NCBI RefSeq assembly: GCF_019399895.1
Contig: NC_091881.1
Coordinates: 2,854,501-2,918,500, forward strand
Direction: 5' to 3'
DNA from: Cardiocondyla obscurior
Lineage: Eukaryota; Arthropoda; Insecta; Hymenoptera; Formicidae
Length of the DNA stretch: 64,000 bases
Below the pieces are notes generated by a model. The model was not told the origin of the DNA and made no database searches. It was given only the letters and a program-made list of their open reading frames with translations. The position numbers and the translations under genes are program-made. Position 1 is the first letter of the stretch. Every line of letters begins with the position of its first letter. Below are positions 25,751 to 40,200 of the stretch, in pieces.

Positions 25751-27370
25751 TAAAAAAAAAAAAAAAGATTCGAACTCTGATAACAGATCCCAGATTCTTT
25801 GGCCTAAAAATCTGAAGGAAATTACCCTCGAATTTCTTTAACAATTTGCAATTTTCGTAGATCGTTACACTTAAAATATAAATCTGGGTATGGCATGATT
25901 AAAGCTGAGGCGTCGGATATGTTAAATTATGTTTATTATAAGGTGTATCTAATATATATATTTACAATCGCTTTAATACACGTAAAACTATTTAAGATAA
26001 TATATCGGTTAATCCTCGGCGTTACCACGCGCCTCGCCGTAACGCTGGCAAATTGTGTTCCTACGTCGTCTTCTTTTCTTTTTGTCTCCGTGAAGTGTAC
26101 ACGATTTCGGTATCATCATGGGTATTTGTCTATTGTGTACCTGAGGCAAGGACCGTTGCTTGCATTAATACGCTTGCGATTAGCAAGGCTTCCGGGGGAT
26201 GGGGGGGGGTGGTGGAGGATTGATTCTAGGAGAAAGGGAGAGGCGTCCTTCTTTCTTCTGCCGGTTTTCCTTCCCTTCCCCCGCCGCGCACAGCACTTCT
26301 CTACTGTCTAGAAAAATTATTCTACCTCTAATTCGCATATTCACTGTTATACTCGACCGTACGTCTAACTTAGATCCATAATATGTGTAGTACACGGTTC
26401 TACATTTGTATCGTTCGGGGACGGATTATGTCGGAAAGCCGAGAAAGAGTGAGGAGCGTGAACTGTTTCGAGGCCGGTGTCGTGCGGACGACACCGTCGC
26501 ACGTGTTACATCATACGCAATATGTATTACATTTACGTACAATACGTATGTGTACGTGAGGTATGTTCCGGCCGGACTGCACCGAGATAATCTCAGTGGA
26601 TCAACTCTGGTTGGCGATTCCTCTAGTCTCCTACTGATGCCTAACTGCATCCATTGACGTACTTTGCTATGAAACTAGTGCTGGAGAATTAATACCGGAT
26701 CACAGCGTTGCTTTCACAATTTGACTTTCTTTACATTTGCAGATAAACCTATATTCATCAATTAAAAAAAAGAAGAGTCTCGAATTGTGTCACAAAAAGA
26801 AATAAAAAAAAAAATGATCGCCAATCAACCAGAATTAATATCGACTGACATTGATGCAATCCGCCGTTGACGTCGATCTGTATGTTCATTACAGCTTAGG
26901 GGCCCGAATGACAAAATAGAGTTTCGATGCGAATTTTTAAGATGGTCACCGTTCTATGGATGTCCATGATTACACGTCGCCGCGGTTGGCGCGCGACGTT
27001 CTGCAAGTAAACGGTACAAGCATTTCGAAATTTCCGACACATACGACTTGGCTATGCCCGCCCCCGCAATGCGCTAGTCAACGTAACATTAAGTTTCACA
27101 TTCTCATTCGCAGCCAGAAACGCCCCCGTGTGTATTCTCATAATTTCCATTTTTTTTTTTTTTCGAATAAAGGTCACTTTCCCGCAGTTAAATCGATAAA
27201 GCATCACATCATGAATTCTCATCAAAGTTCAAATTTAGTATGTCATTTTCATACATATCACACATTCACCTCACACGTATGCGCACCGCAACGTTCTCCC
27301 ATTAAACTCACACCCTAAGTTATCTCTGCTTTGCTTTTTCTCTAATTTCTTTTTGACATCGATAAAAAAT

Positions 27371-27404
<34 letters not shown>

Positions 27405-27730
27405 TTTCATATATATATTTTTTAATTATTTTATCGTTAATTAATTGTTTAATCAATTAATTAATCGTTATATCTTATTGTTCCATTAAAGTTTAAACTA
27501 AAGTGTTTTGCGTGTGGTATGCGCACCTCTGCTTTATGTGATGTGCGTGTATGCACATGCCGCGCGTGTCTGTATGTGTGTGTGTGTGTGTGGGACAAGT
27601 ACCACTCAAATATATATATATGCACATATACATATTTGAGTATATATATACATACATATATATAAATATACGTACATCCATGTCCACGTGTATATAAAGA
27701 TATATGTACATATATATACTTTTTTTTTTG
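27371..27730. repeat. Microsatellite cluster: (TA)n, (TG)n and mixed TA/CA
   Basis: A (TA)n run lies at 27371-27403, a (TG)n run at 27574-27592, and TATA/CATA-rich DNA from 27605 to 27730. The tract 27603-27640 can fold on itself (CTCAAATATA with TATTTGAG). Frames through it encode Tyr/Ile- and His/Thr-rich peptides and are artefacts. Confidence 0.85.
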
Positions 27731-29349
27731 TAATATATATAAAGTATCATTCACTTATATATTTATCCATATTTTCCATTTTTCTTTTAATAAGTATCAT
27801 CATGAATAACTCACAATATCTAACTACACTGCTTTGAGATTAATTGGGTAATTGGTGCAAATAAGACATTAATTGTTCCTACTGTACCAATAATTTATCA
27901 CGTAAGGTAAACTATCAGACTTCCCGAGCCGATTGCAAAAATTCTTGAATTGTTATAATTTATAAACATGAACGTCCACAATCTTTTTTTTCTTTTTTCT
28001 TTTTTAAATTTTAAAACATATTTTCGATAAATACAAATTTCCGTGGATTTTTATTCAATAACTTCACATTTTTCGTATAATATACAAAAAAGGCATAATA
28101 CCCAAATTTTTATCTAAATAGAATCGTTCCTATAAATAATTATCTAGTTCTATTAATATTGCAATTGTACGCCATCTCATAATTGTTTTGGTAAAATGGC
28201 GCATTCATAAAAATAAACTAACACCTTTTCAGGCATCAACATTTTGCTCTTTAGAAGAATGTAAATTCTTTTCAGATATTTCCTGGTTGTTTCGCGTCTT
28301 AATACTGAGATGATATTTTTAATATACAAATTTTTTGATTTTATCCAGCCACACTAATTTAGTTAATCTAAATATGTCAACACTGAACACAATTAATACA
28401 GCTAGATGATGAAACATTTAATGATTGTAGAAGAATCCATTTTCTAATACGACCAAGCATGACTAATTAAACAAATTATTTATACTTGCAATAAACCTAA
28501 CTGAGCCATTGCAATCAAGTCTCTTAGATACATTTTAACTGATATCGCGAAATAAACATTATAGATAAAGACTCTCTATCTCAAGAAGTTCTTATGTACG
28601 AACTATGTTATGTTATAGAGAGTGCAATTCAAATGTTGCAATAAATTTGTAATTTTCTAAAAATTATTTAATTTACATTTTGTTTATATAAGTATGAAAT
28701 GTTTTCTCTATTTCTGTATTGTTATATTCGTTAAAAGACGCGATACTCAATCAGCATTTTCAAAAAGGCATATTATTTTAAAAATAAGATAAGAGAATGC
28801 ACATTTTTGATCGAAGAGCAAAATGGTAGGCGACTAATAGTCGTCAAACTATTTAGTTTTTTTTTTCGTGTGATATGCTATTAAATGCATAACAAAGATA
28901 AACATGATAGAAATGATTTAAATCTTCTATCATTTTCAAGTGTACCACGATAATTAAAAAACAAATTCATACAAAAATTTAAGAAAGTATATAATTATAC
29001 GTTGCTTTACGAGCAAAGCGAATGATCAGCTAGGCTTCCATAGAATATTCATCAACGTGTGCCGTGTGTTGGCGACCGTAAATTGATGTAAAACTATTTA
29101 AAATTTTTTATGTAAAATTGAAAAAAATTTAACTAACCTTGAGAGACAATCGCGACAATCGATACGGCTAACATTTTCAGAATGAGGTTCGTTGCATGAG
29201 ATGCAGGACGTTCGGAGAAATTTTGTACTCTTCTAAGATCATATCGGCTTGCTGGCATAAAGAAACGCGCGAAAACATATAAAGTTTCCTCTTTTCGAAA
29301 ACTCATTAAAGACTGGTTGATTATTTGTACCATGATCAGTGTTATCATT

Positions 29350-31306
29350 TTATATTTTTGAGCGCTTAGCCTGACGAGACTTGGCAGTGCGACGTGATTT
29401 TTTCGCGGCATCGCCCGACGTTTCCTCTGTAGTAGTTCTCCGTTTAAAAGATATCGAAGGCACGGGAGCCTTTGGGGGTGCCATATCTACCGTCGGCGTT
29501 GACGGAGGTTGCGTAACTACAGATTGCTGTACTACTTCAGTGGGACTATGGGCATCCGCGATCGGAATAAAGTCGTGCCCTTCGCCAAACGCATCCGGTA
29601 ACACTCCCTGATTAGCTAATGCTTGTAAATCTTCTGTAGGGACTGGCATTGATTGGCCACAACCTACACATACTGGTATTGCTGGGGACTTGGATCGCCA
29701 ATATTGTAATTCGGTTTTACACTTGTTTAATTCCTAAAAAAAAAGTAAGTTAGTAATTTATAAAATTAATTAACAAAGTAAATGCTATATATTATAAATT
29801 AAATGTCGATTTTGAACTCCTTGAATATATCGGAACAAATATACCTGTAGGAGTGTGCTGAATTTTCTTGACGTCTCCTCATTTTTCTTATCGTTATCAT
29901 CTAACCGAGTGGCGTATTCCACAATTTGTTTCTGTTGGTCAGCAATTTTTGCTTTGCAACTTTTCAAATCCCTGCGCATTAATGTAAGCTGACTGTTATA
30001 TCGTCTCATTCCTTGTTTGATCTTACGAATTCGTTTTCGTAAAACCATATTTGATTGTGGTGGCGACACATTAGATTCCAGAAGATTAGGATCGTCTGAA
30101 CAATGTGATGAAGAACCTTCTTCTTCACCAGAATTGCCTGTTTTTCCATTTCCAACGGACAAGGGCGTGGCATCCAGGCACATAAACTGTTTACTCACGC
30201 TACTAGAAGCGGCTGTAATAAATTGTCTTTAATACATTTGTATTATAAAAATAAATTATTTATTAGCATTGAACCATTTGGTTCACTTACAGGAAAATGT
30301 TCCTGCGAGATCCAAAAAGTCTGCACCGAAATAAGGTATTTCTGGTAATGTAGGTTCAATGTGCTCTTTAAAATATTCCATAGCCATAGTACTCAAGTCA
30401 AATAATTCATCTGTGACTTTATAAGGTCTTTGTAATTTCGGAGTAACTTTTATGTAATGAAGAATACGATAAACTTCATCTAAAATCTGTAAAATGAGAA
30501 TAGAATATCCGTTTTTATATTATTGTAGATTTAAAATATAATTTTATAAAAAGCTTGGAAAATAAAAATTGATATTCGAAAAAAAGATGTAAAACAAGAT
30601 AATCCAAAAAGAAAAAAAAAACTTTTAATTTAAATTTTAATCAACTTAAATTTTAATTTAATTAAACTTAAATCATCAATCCTATTAGTCCATTTCTATT
30701 TGCTCATGTAACATACGATATAAGCTCTTATTTTATGAATATCTTGTTCTTACTTCGCCGGGAAAAAAGCAACAATGTTTTCGTTCAATGTGCTTTCCAA
30801 AACTCATTTGTAACAAAGTAAGCCGCATATGCAGAGTTTCTATAATATCCGATTCGCATGCCAATGGATGATTTCGACGCGCCGATTCGCGTCTAGGCAT
30901 TTGCGCTTTGATAGCCTGAAAACGACTCAACATTTGAGCTTGTAGCTTTTGAAACGTAGAATTCAGTATTGATCCGCAAACACGGTCCAGTTGATGGCAG
31001 ACCTGTAAATGGAGCTCTTGCTGTAGCAATTCAACTTAGAAAAAATTAATTAAGATTTTTAGATTTACTGATACTTACCAGACGCATGTGAGCTACCGTA
31101 TTGAAACCCAGATAGCCAAAAATTTTCTCAAAGACCTCGACAGGCAAATCAAGAAGATTCAGGTTGCGTGATTCAACGGTGGTCCCATTGTTAGATGTAC
31201 CAGCTGTTACAGAGTGATGCTTTTTTAACGAGTTTACTTCTACTTCACCAACTGGTCCATTGCCACCGTTGCTTCCCATGTTACTTGATTGACGTGTCGC
31301 TACCAT
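29350..31306 (-). CDS. FBXO28: F-box only protein 28-like
   Basis: Substrate-recognition subunit of an SCF ubiquitin ligase, expected in the nucleus. Five exons join in phase on the minus strand: 31306-31079, 31002-30754, 30486-30291, 30212-29845, 29733-29350 (1425 nt, 474 aa). The F-box spans about residues 50-92 (LLDLPVEVFEKIFGYL then MRLVCHQLDRVC). The family-specific block QAQMPRRESARRNHPLACESDI and the CCFFPGE-ILDEVYRIL-HYIKV region follow. A coiled coil lies at about 276-346. The C-terminus is basic (KRRTTTEE, KKSRRTAKSRQAKRSK) and looks like a nuclear localisation signal, as in vertebrate FBXO28. The exon 2 acceptor (before 31002) sits in a 76-bp intron and was chosen because it restores LRLVC-type spacing. 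Tail is about 100 residues longer than the human one. Confidence 0.92.
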
Positions 31307-34300
31307 CTTTTTTATTTTTCAGTAAACAAGTTTATCCTAAACCTGAAGTAAAACAAGCAATGGTTCTTTAAAATAATAATGTAAAACATAGATATGTTAC
31401 ATAAACGCATGTAATGTATGTAAAATTAGATAAACGGGTATAATATGCACGATAAATTAGAATTTTATGAGACTATGCGATATAAAACATTAATAAAGAA
31501 TTTTTTCGATACTTTTTTTAAAAAAAGCTTTCAAGATCAGCATATTACAAAAAAAAAAAAAAAAAAAAAAAAAACAGCATGTATCATAAATACAATTTAA
31601 TGAATAATATTTTTACAATAATTTTTACAATTCTTGAAAATATCAAGTCAAATACATATTTGTGATTTTTAATATATGTACTAGCACTTCGCCACTTGGT
31701 GAAGTACACAAGTGCATTATTGTACGTTGCATTTCACGGTCTTCAAAGATAAAGACTGACACCAGGCTAATCATTTTAAGTACAGTCCCCGTAATGTATT
31801 CGTGTCACCAAAGCCTCTTATTTTTTCCCACAACGAACAATGAAGTTTTGTGCGAGCCGCTTCCTTCATGTTTAAATAGCAACTTCTGGCCTCAAGTCAA
31901 CGAACTTGCGAGCTCCACCAAAGGTCTCAAGACCACGAGTGTATTGTGCAAGCACCAGATACATATCGAACGTGGTCGCCAGATGAAATACGACCGAACG
32001 GATCGCGCGGAGACGACACTTCAAATTCGAATAGTCATGACGAGTCTTGCGTGAGCGAAACGAGCTTCGAGACTCGACCTGATATAGTGTTCTCGCCATC
32101 GATGCGAGCTACCTCGGACAATCGCGATGTCTCGGGGAAGGGAAAAAAAGAAAAAATTAATTCTCGTGAATCACCTGCTCGCCGCGAGCACCTCGAACTT
32201 TTGGGACCCGTGGTCTGTGCTGGTCGGGGGTCTTACCGACCTCTCCCACTGAGAAACGTGATCGCCAACGTCCGGAGGTACCGCAATCCGCCGGGAACTC
32301 GAGATGCTAGGCCCGAACAAATGCTAGGGAGTTCGAAAGGAGAACGGCACTTTGTGAATTGTTGCGTAAACAAGATACTGTGCGATGGTTACTTGGTCCT
32401 CGCTGATCACCGCGCTCGATTCGAGCTCGTTTTTTTCGGTCGCGTCGAGGTTGCGTCAGACCCGTGCACGAGCGGACTTTTAATTTCCCGTCGTACGTGG
32501 ATCACTCTGACGTGGTGAGGAAAACCCGATCGTCGTCGAGATCAGACTCTCCCGCTAGAGTGACTACGGCGACGAGGTCCGTCCAGCTCGTGCACGTCCT
32601 ACGTAGCCGGGATCGGAAACTAGCGAGGACGCCGAAGCTATCTATTAATCCAAGCCGGATCGGTGCAAGCGTTTAACGGTCGCGGGAAGAAGTCTGCACG
32701 GCGTCGCGGGGTGCCGAAGGGGGGCAAGAGGGGGACGCGTGCGGCATAAAGAACGGAGGGAAGGAGAGCTAGCCGCGAACAAAAGGTCGTTCGGACTCCG
32801 AGCTGGGTGTCGGGCCCCAACTTCGTCCGTCGGTGTGCGAAGGGCACCGTCGTCCGGAGGCTGGGCTGCCTCGTCGCCGCTGATCGCGTTCGGTACCTAA
32901 TATCGACCCCGCGCAAAGTCTCTCTCACTCGCGATCACGGTGTTTTCTCCGGAACCTGCCGCCCTTGTAAGGGAAACCGAGGAAACAGACGATGGCGGCA
33001 GGGAAGAGGAAGGGGAGGGGAGAGGGAGAAGAAAGATAGGAAGAGCGAGAGGTATCTCGTTGACGTCGACGATGACGACGATGACGACGGCGGTGGCGAC
33101 GATGACGATGACAACGAAAATGAGGGTGATACGCGTAGAAAGAAATAAATGTGGAGAACAAACCGGGTGACCTGTGTGCGCGCTAGTAATCGATGCACCC
33201 GCGATCTTCTCTTTCTCCTCGTCACGAGAGACCGTAGAGCCGCCTGGCTCGTCGAGAACGAGATCGGGAGATAGAGAGGGAGCGGGAACGGGGAAGGAAG
33301 AGAAGGGGAGGGAGAGAGAGAGAGTAAGAGAGAGATCGAGAGAGAAAGAGAGAGCGAGGCTGGAGGGCTCGAAGGGAGACGACGTGCCCCGAGTTAGGCG
33401 AGCGGCAACATCACTGTATCCGCGTTGGCGTTTTCAGCGACATTTTGACGGCGACCTCCCCGCCACCCCTTTCCCTTTTCCCCCTCGCCACGAAGCTGTT
33501 CCCCGCTGCCGCGTTCGTTCTCGCTTCGTTTTACTGCTTCCTCGCTCATTCTCTCTCACTCTAACTCTCTCGCTCGTTTCGCGCTAGCAGTCGCTCTCGC
33601 TCTCTTTCCATCTCTCTCTGTTGTGCTCCTTTTTTTTTCCATCCTTCTCGTACGCTGTCTCTCTCACTCGCTCTCTCCCTCTCTCTCGACCGTTAAAAGA
33701 CCCATGTAATTATGGCGCGGTTATACATAATCCTACGATCGAACAAAAAATTACCGTTTCTCGCGCAAGTAAGCTGCATATTCGTTAACAATTTTACCTG
33801 CTTACGCAGCAGCCGTGCGTTCACGGGCACCCCGTGGCTCGCGTCGCAGCAGCACCAGGAACAGCAGCAAGTAGAGGGACCTAGCTCCTTTCGTCTCTCT
33901 TCCTCTTTCGCCGTTCTACCGCGCACCGTCTCGCTTCCGCTCACTTCCTCCGTCCCTTCGCGATCGTGTCGAAAATAAATGTTGTCACTACCCGCGGCAG
34001 GGTTGTTGCTAGGTCCGCGCACACGCACGCCGAGTTATCGGCAGACGACGTCGACGACGACGGCACGCGGTCGGCCGTGGGTGCACAGCCGGGTGATCCG
34101 CGGGTGCGCGTGCCGTTGCTACGCTCTATAGCGGCGCACCGGGGAAAAGGGGGGACTACGCCGCGACGTCGACGGCGAGCAACGGCGTCGCCGGAGATGC
34201 GCGCATACGTACGTCCGCGGCGCGAATACACGGAATACACGCTCGCGCGACACGCACGCTACCGCTTTCGACGCGCGCCTCCACCGCGTCGCATGTGAAC

Positions 34301-37274
34301 GGCGCCACACGACACCGCGCGCGCGTGCACCCACCGATTGGCCGGCCGCGCCGCAGCGGCCAATCCGCACCGTGTCGTGAACCTCCTGAACGTAGCGGAG
34401 GCCCGAGCCATAGGGACTTTTCAACCGCCGACCCCCTTTCCCGCCCCGCGCGCGGTGATCGACTCTCCCGATGACCCGAGAAAAGGCGACGCGGATGCGT
34501 CCAAATTTCCAGAACGCTTCTTTGTCTCTCCGATTTCGCAATTTCTTTTTCTTTCTTTTTTTTTTCTTTCTTTCCCAAAATGATTCAGTACTCACGACTT
34601 ACGTAAACGCACAAACGCGTATTTTTTTTTTATCTTTCCGATGAAATTTAACACTCGAGATGCATACTTTTTAACTTTGTAAAGTTCGCGTGTCTTTATT
34701 GTAGAGCGTTTAAAATCTGGAAAAACGATCGCTTTTAATTTAACACCGACGTACTACTAGGAGTCACAGTGATGATGACACGGTAATTGAAACTGGAAAC
34801 GGATGACGTTTCAGTCATTGGATCAATAGTTTCGATGGCTCACTATGATGCGTGGGTTGATGAACTTTCTCTACGATTACATGTTTCTACAGAATCAGGA
34901 AACAGATAATATGCCCTATAAAAAAATTCCCAAATAAGTCCTGAAAATTACTGATTTTGATTAAAAATATCCAATGTATGTAAAAAGTAATTTTCAGTAT
35001 TTATTTTGCCAGTTATAACTTTGAAATTACTATAAGAATTCTTATCAGCCTGAAGGCGAAAATTAAGTGAACAAAGTTAGCCGCGAGGAAATACATTTAA
35101 TTATTTACCTGGCGATGAGTCGCGATATAATTATGTAACGCGTTACGAGAGAGCGATTTAATAACGAAAGAAGTCACGTGCCAACCCGATGAGCCGATCT
35201 CGCAGTATTAAATAGCCGTATAAGATACATAAATATCACAAGACGCAATTATTCTAACTATCGCTTTTATCGCTTCTCCATTTGTACAACGAACAACAGG
35301 TTACACGTCGCGCACACCGCGCGCTATGACTGATGGCACGCCGACAATCGGACAACCACAAATTGCGAGCCGTATCGCGCGCGTTACCTCGCCTGATTGT
35401 TATCTCAATTTCTGGCGTTGTGCAATCGGCAAACAATAGCCAGGCAGCAACATTGTGCCGCTCGCCGCACGCTGCATTGTTAAGCGTGACCAATTACGTT
35501 AATTTTCCAGAAATTCAGGCGGCGATACATTTCGTCGGCGACGTTAACACACGAATTCCAACGGGCGTGACAAGTCGCGCGCGGCATCGGCCAAGTCCTT
35601 TATCAGCCGTGTATTACACGCGATCGTTCCTCAGAAATCGGAGCTCGCTCGAAATCCTGCCGGCGTGTTGAACCAACCGAGGGGAGCACGCACCTCGCAG
35701 GACCACTCGGTTGATCGATCATTCTTACGTAACGCACCGTTACTCGGAACATTGTTCTTGGTACAGATCTCTCAGCGGAGCGGGCACCTGCAAAAATTCT
35801 ACCTCCGATCGCGTTTTGCGGCGGTCTCGCTCTCGAGATTCCTATTGTGTGTCCACCGCCGCTAACGGTGGTGAAACCCTTGCGAAATCGAACGCGTTTC
35901 GCCTGCTAGTCTCGATGAAGTTCTCGTTTTCAACGTTATCGCACTAATATAGTCGACGGCATATCGCTGCCAAATATTTTCCTGTAAAGAAAAAAACGAC
36001 ATTAATAAAAATTAGAGGCAGAGATTCGATAATCAGTCTCCGGTTAATAAAATCCGACGATAAATGCACGTCGTTCTCTACATAGCATATTGATAAAAAC
36101 AGGATGTTATTAATCTTTCAATAGCCAATTTTCGGAAATGAGATCGTGAATTGTGTAACGAATCTGCCGCGAATTGCGAGTCGTTCGGTCGGAGGAGACC
36201 ACAGAGAATAATTTTCGCGGAACGGAAGTCGAGGAATACCGAAAAGCGGTAGCAGTGGTTGGAAGGTACCATAAGTTATTCATTACATATCGCCGGATAT
36301 ATTCATTCAAGAGATTTCCGTCTGTGTTAGTCAAACAGACTGTTAAATACCAAATAACAAAGCGAAAGCTAAACGGACTGCTCAGTACTAAATATATGTA
36401 TGTAAAATTGTGCTCGCGAACCGTTTACAGTATTAAATTACGAGATATACATGTCCAAGCGAAGGCCTTGCATATAATTATCAAAATTTTAAGCATCCGG
36501 GCGACTTTACATTTTTCCCCGCTTTTCGAAGTAATCCAATTTGATAAATTTACTTGTCAAACGGTAAAAATTCCATAAAGACTATCGCCCTAAAAAATTA
36601 TAAAAAGAAAACGGTGCTATTATTGTGAAAATGTCTCGTTCCAGAAGGAATAATTATTCGTTTCACTTTTCCTTGAAAGACACAAAGTCACTCCGACGCA
36701 GTTACTCGCAGCAAGTTGAATATTTTTCAACTGTACAGTTCTAGTACAAGAAGTATGTATCACTTCTTTTTTTTTTTCTAAATTTCCATAAATTATTGGA
36801 ATAATAAAGATAGTGCAAGATAACAGGCTTTCGAATAACTGTTCGTAATTCTAGAAACGATCGGTCTATCTCGCAAATCGACACCGAAAGATTTTGGCGA
36901 TTAGCCTGCAATTTGCTTTTGATTATCAAAGGCAGCCTTTTATGTCGGCCGCTTTTAATTCGCCTTTTTTTTCCATACTTTCCAAGGTCGCATTTTAAAG
37001 CCATTACTCGCCGTCGATTCTGCAAATCGTCGTGAAACAAATCGCTCTTCCCTCCCCGCTGTCGATTGACTACGCGTGGTAGTAGCCGAGTCAATCGTAT
37101 GTCGCGAAATAGAAGCGGCGAACTCTTATTTAACATGGACTCGACGTAGTCGGGACAGTACTTAGTCTACCACCGGCCGTAACAGTTGTATTCGCATTAC
37201 CTCGCTGATTCCTCGACGTTTCGGGGAATTGTCGCTAGCGCCACGAGATTTCATGGTGCATGCTGACGAGGTGA
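31307..37274. other. Intergenic between FBXO28 and the carbonic anhydrase gene
   Basis: Divergent spacer of about 6 kb. No exon with a recognisable product is seen. 31307-31900 is AT-rich with a poly-A run at 31551-31574. 32000-34550 is a CpG-rich block with purine-rich then pyrimidine-rich stretches. 34550-37274 is mixed. Unannotated 5' UTR exons of either flanking gene could lie here. Confidence 0.6.
32000..34550. promoter_or_regulatory. CpG-rich, GA/CT-skewed block, possible promoter region
   Basis: Composition changes sharply from the AT-rich flanks. CG dinucleotides are frequent. A GAC/GAT run lies at 33061-33118, GA-rich repeats at 33246-33360 and CT-rich repeats at 33537-33690. The reading frames are Arg-, Asp- or Ser-rich and are present on several frames at once, so coding is not supported. 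In insects GA/CT repeats can bind GAGA-type factors. Promoter function is inference only. Confidence 0.35.
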
Positions 37275-40200
37275 ATGATCATGGTGCTTTCGGTCATCTG
37301 TCTTGGCCTCCTCCTCTCATTGAGTGAGTTTGCGCTTGAACTTTTAGCACAATCACTTTGCACCAGCCTTTCCACGTGGACCTTTTTCGCAAAGCTGTTG
37401 TCTCAAACGGTTGTTTTTTCGCCGAGTTATTTTTTTATTAACTGCAAAATAAAAAAGTATTTTTATTATTGTTCATTATTCGTTCAACATTAAGTATTAT
37501 TAATTATCAAGTAATTATTTCGGTTACTTTAAATATGCATTATTATACAAAGTAATGATTATATAAAATAATATATATCCTATAAATTCTTGTTAAAAGC
37601 TGTAAAAAAAAAATATTGTATAAGGCGTTCACGACCATAGTAATTAATTTCACTTTTTAGACTTTTTAAAATGTTAGCGTTAACGTTACTGATTACAGTT
37701 TAACTTTTTACGTGCAAAATAAATTTCGTACTCTTCATTTTATAAAATTAATCAATTTCGCAAATAGCCGGCTTGTATGACTGATTACGTGGGACTGAAA
37801 TGCGAGAATCACTTGTAACGAAGAAAATACATATTAAAATCGTGATATTAGCTTCACGAAAAAATTATGATAATGAAGAAAATTATCTGACGTTTCCTAA
37901 TAAGATTATCATTTAAATCTCGGTACTGATATGTGTCGCGCTAAGGAGCAATCGTTTACCAAAATTATTATGCAGCAGACGTCAGCTATTCGTACTTAGT
38001 GATAAACGCTAAAGCAGGACCTATTTTTATTTTTGGACGCGATAAAACGAAATGAGACAAGCAAACAATTCACTTCGTCAAGCCGGCATATTTCGTATAC
38101 ATATTAGGCAATTTTTAACTATAATGGCACGTAAAAAGATAAATTTTTTAATACATTAATGTACGTTTCAAAGTTGCTGAAAATGATAGCGGAATAATGC
38201 AAGCGCATGAAATGCGATCAAGTTACCAGTTACAATTTCGTTAACAAGAATTCTCTATCGAGTTGCAGGCATCCAATCACCCGTAATTTTCATCAAGAAT
38301 GTTGCAAAAAAAAAAAAAGTTCGTCGCGTTTAACATATAAAATTGCTCGATTAAATACAAGTACATTTATTTGCGATTTAACTTAACTTAATGATTCGTC
38401 TGACGTGTGTCACGAGAAGAATTCGTCGTTAAGCTCATCACTTATGCATAATGATTACTATTTTTGTCCATGATTTGTTCGAGAACTCGACGTTGACATA
38501 TTCGCGTATCGCAAATGGAAACTCGCGAAAATCGGTATCCGCCGAATCAAATCAAAATACAGGAAAATTCTGCTTCGTTATCGTAATCGATGACACGGAT
38601 AATGATTATCATGCAAAAATGATGAGCCTAACGATGGACTCTTCTCGTGACACACGTCGAACATCCCGTTAAGATAAATCACTACAAATAAATCAACTTG
38701 TATGCGCGTTCTGTCGTGTATTTTTACATATTGAATGCGGAAAACTCCCGTCAACATTCTTAAACGGAATTATGTACGACTGCATGGCTTTAAGTAGAAA
38801 CAATGGAATTTTTATCAGAAGCAACGTGCTTTTTTATGGTTTACGTACACGTTGCCGAGCGAATGTTAACTAATCCTCTCGAGCTGGACTAATGTCTCAT
38901 ATTTTCTTAGTAAATCGTCTGATAAAAGTCATATACCCAAGCGGTATTATCATTTTATATCATTGTCGGCACGTTGTCTCCGTTATCGTTAAAGCGCACG
39001 TAATTTTCGCGAAGTAACAATAAACTTGTAATTAAAAAGAGGAGTAGAACTTTTGGAAATTGTACAGTTCTTGACATTAGCACGTATCGCAATGCCCATG
39101 CCGACGTGAAACACTGTTATCGCTTTAGAAAATATGTTTGTTATCGTAAAAATGTAAATTCACGCACGATACGGGAAAATTGGCAGGCGGAATGTTAAGA
39201 CACACGGGCGATTAATTTTATCGAGCGTGGAAAATGTTGCGGGAGGCTAACGTGGCCGCGTACTTAATTGCAGAGGATTTGTTCATAAACAGTTTAAATA
39301 AATTCGTCTTCCGATATGTGAGGTAAAACACAACCGTGTCCTCGAGTGAATTTCTAACGTACCGCTCTGTTAGCTAATACGTTAAATTGATGAAGGTCTC
39401 ATACGCAAATTGCAGCTCGCATCATTCTGTCAAGTTGTCACAAACATAGCAACTTTAAGGACGATTCTCTTAGCCACGCGATATCGATTCCCGCAATTTT
39501 GTCATATAAAATTGATGGATCGCAATCGCGTTTACACGAACGTCTACCATTTCCAAAGTTAACCATATTTCAGTCCATTACTGGAACGGCTATTAATAGC
39601 ATTTTTCGCTGTTGGTCAAATCTCCCTCGTTTGCCCTTCAATACATACGTCATTATTCGTCATTATTAATTTGAGGGCAAGCAAGTGAGAATTTTGAAAT
39701 ATAACATTTTTTTTTTTTTATTAACTTGTTGACCGATAGAGAGTATTATTTCACAAAAAGTGTTTCTTCGCGTATGTTACTTTTTTTTTTCAATTTCGCG
39801 TTATCATTAAATGTTCCACCGACGTTCCTCGTGTCTCACGTAATCATACGCAACAATAAAAATTTCGCGTAATGGGAGGACGCCGAGGATGTTCATCATT
39901 CTCAAGATAATCGCTTTAAATCAGCCAAGGATTTCCAGACAGTGTCACGTCGGCGGTCCCTGCGTGACCGCTCGGGCTGGAAAGTAATATTCTTGAGTAT
40001 GGCAATCTTTCGTCGCATGTGTCGAGCAGATGCGAGGGCCTTAAAGAAACCAGGTGACGACTCGCTTGCCGAATAAGCACCGGCAAAGAATCGCGAGTAC
40101 CCTCGTTAACTAGATAATCAAGAGGCGTTCTGGCGCATAATAAGCACACGGAAACGGCCGATTGTCTTTCAAGAGACAGAGCTCGAAACGCACTTTCAAC

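Larger units (their letters stand above)
25340..29349. other. Intergenic: Mlx upstream region and FBXO28 downstream region
   Basis: No gene supported. 25340-26650 is mixed composition and probably includes the Mlx promoter. 26750-29349 is AT-rich and probably includes the FBXO28 3' UTR. It holds TA and TG microsatellites at 27371-27730. A sequence at 25722-25750 resembles the hairpin repeat found at 60203-60350. Open frames here have no recognisable domains. Confidence 0.6.

Noticed and set aside
27461..27754. Tyr/Ile- and His/Thr-rich frames
   Set aside because: Translation of TA, TG and CA microsatellites.
33061..33140. Asp-rich (and His/Arg-rich on the other strand) frames
   Set aside because: Produced by a GAC/GAT repeat read in several frames; no gene structure around it.
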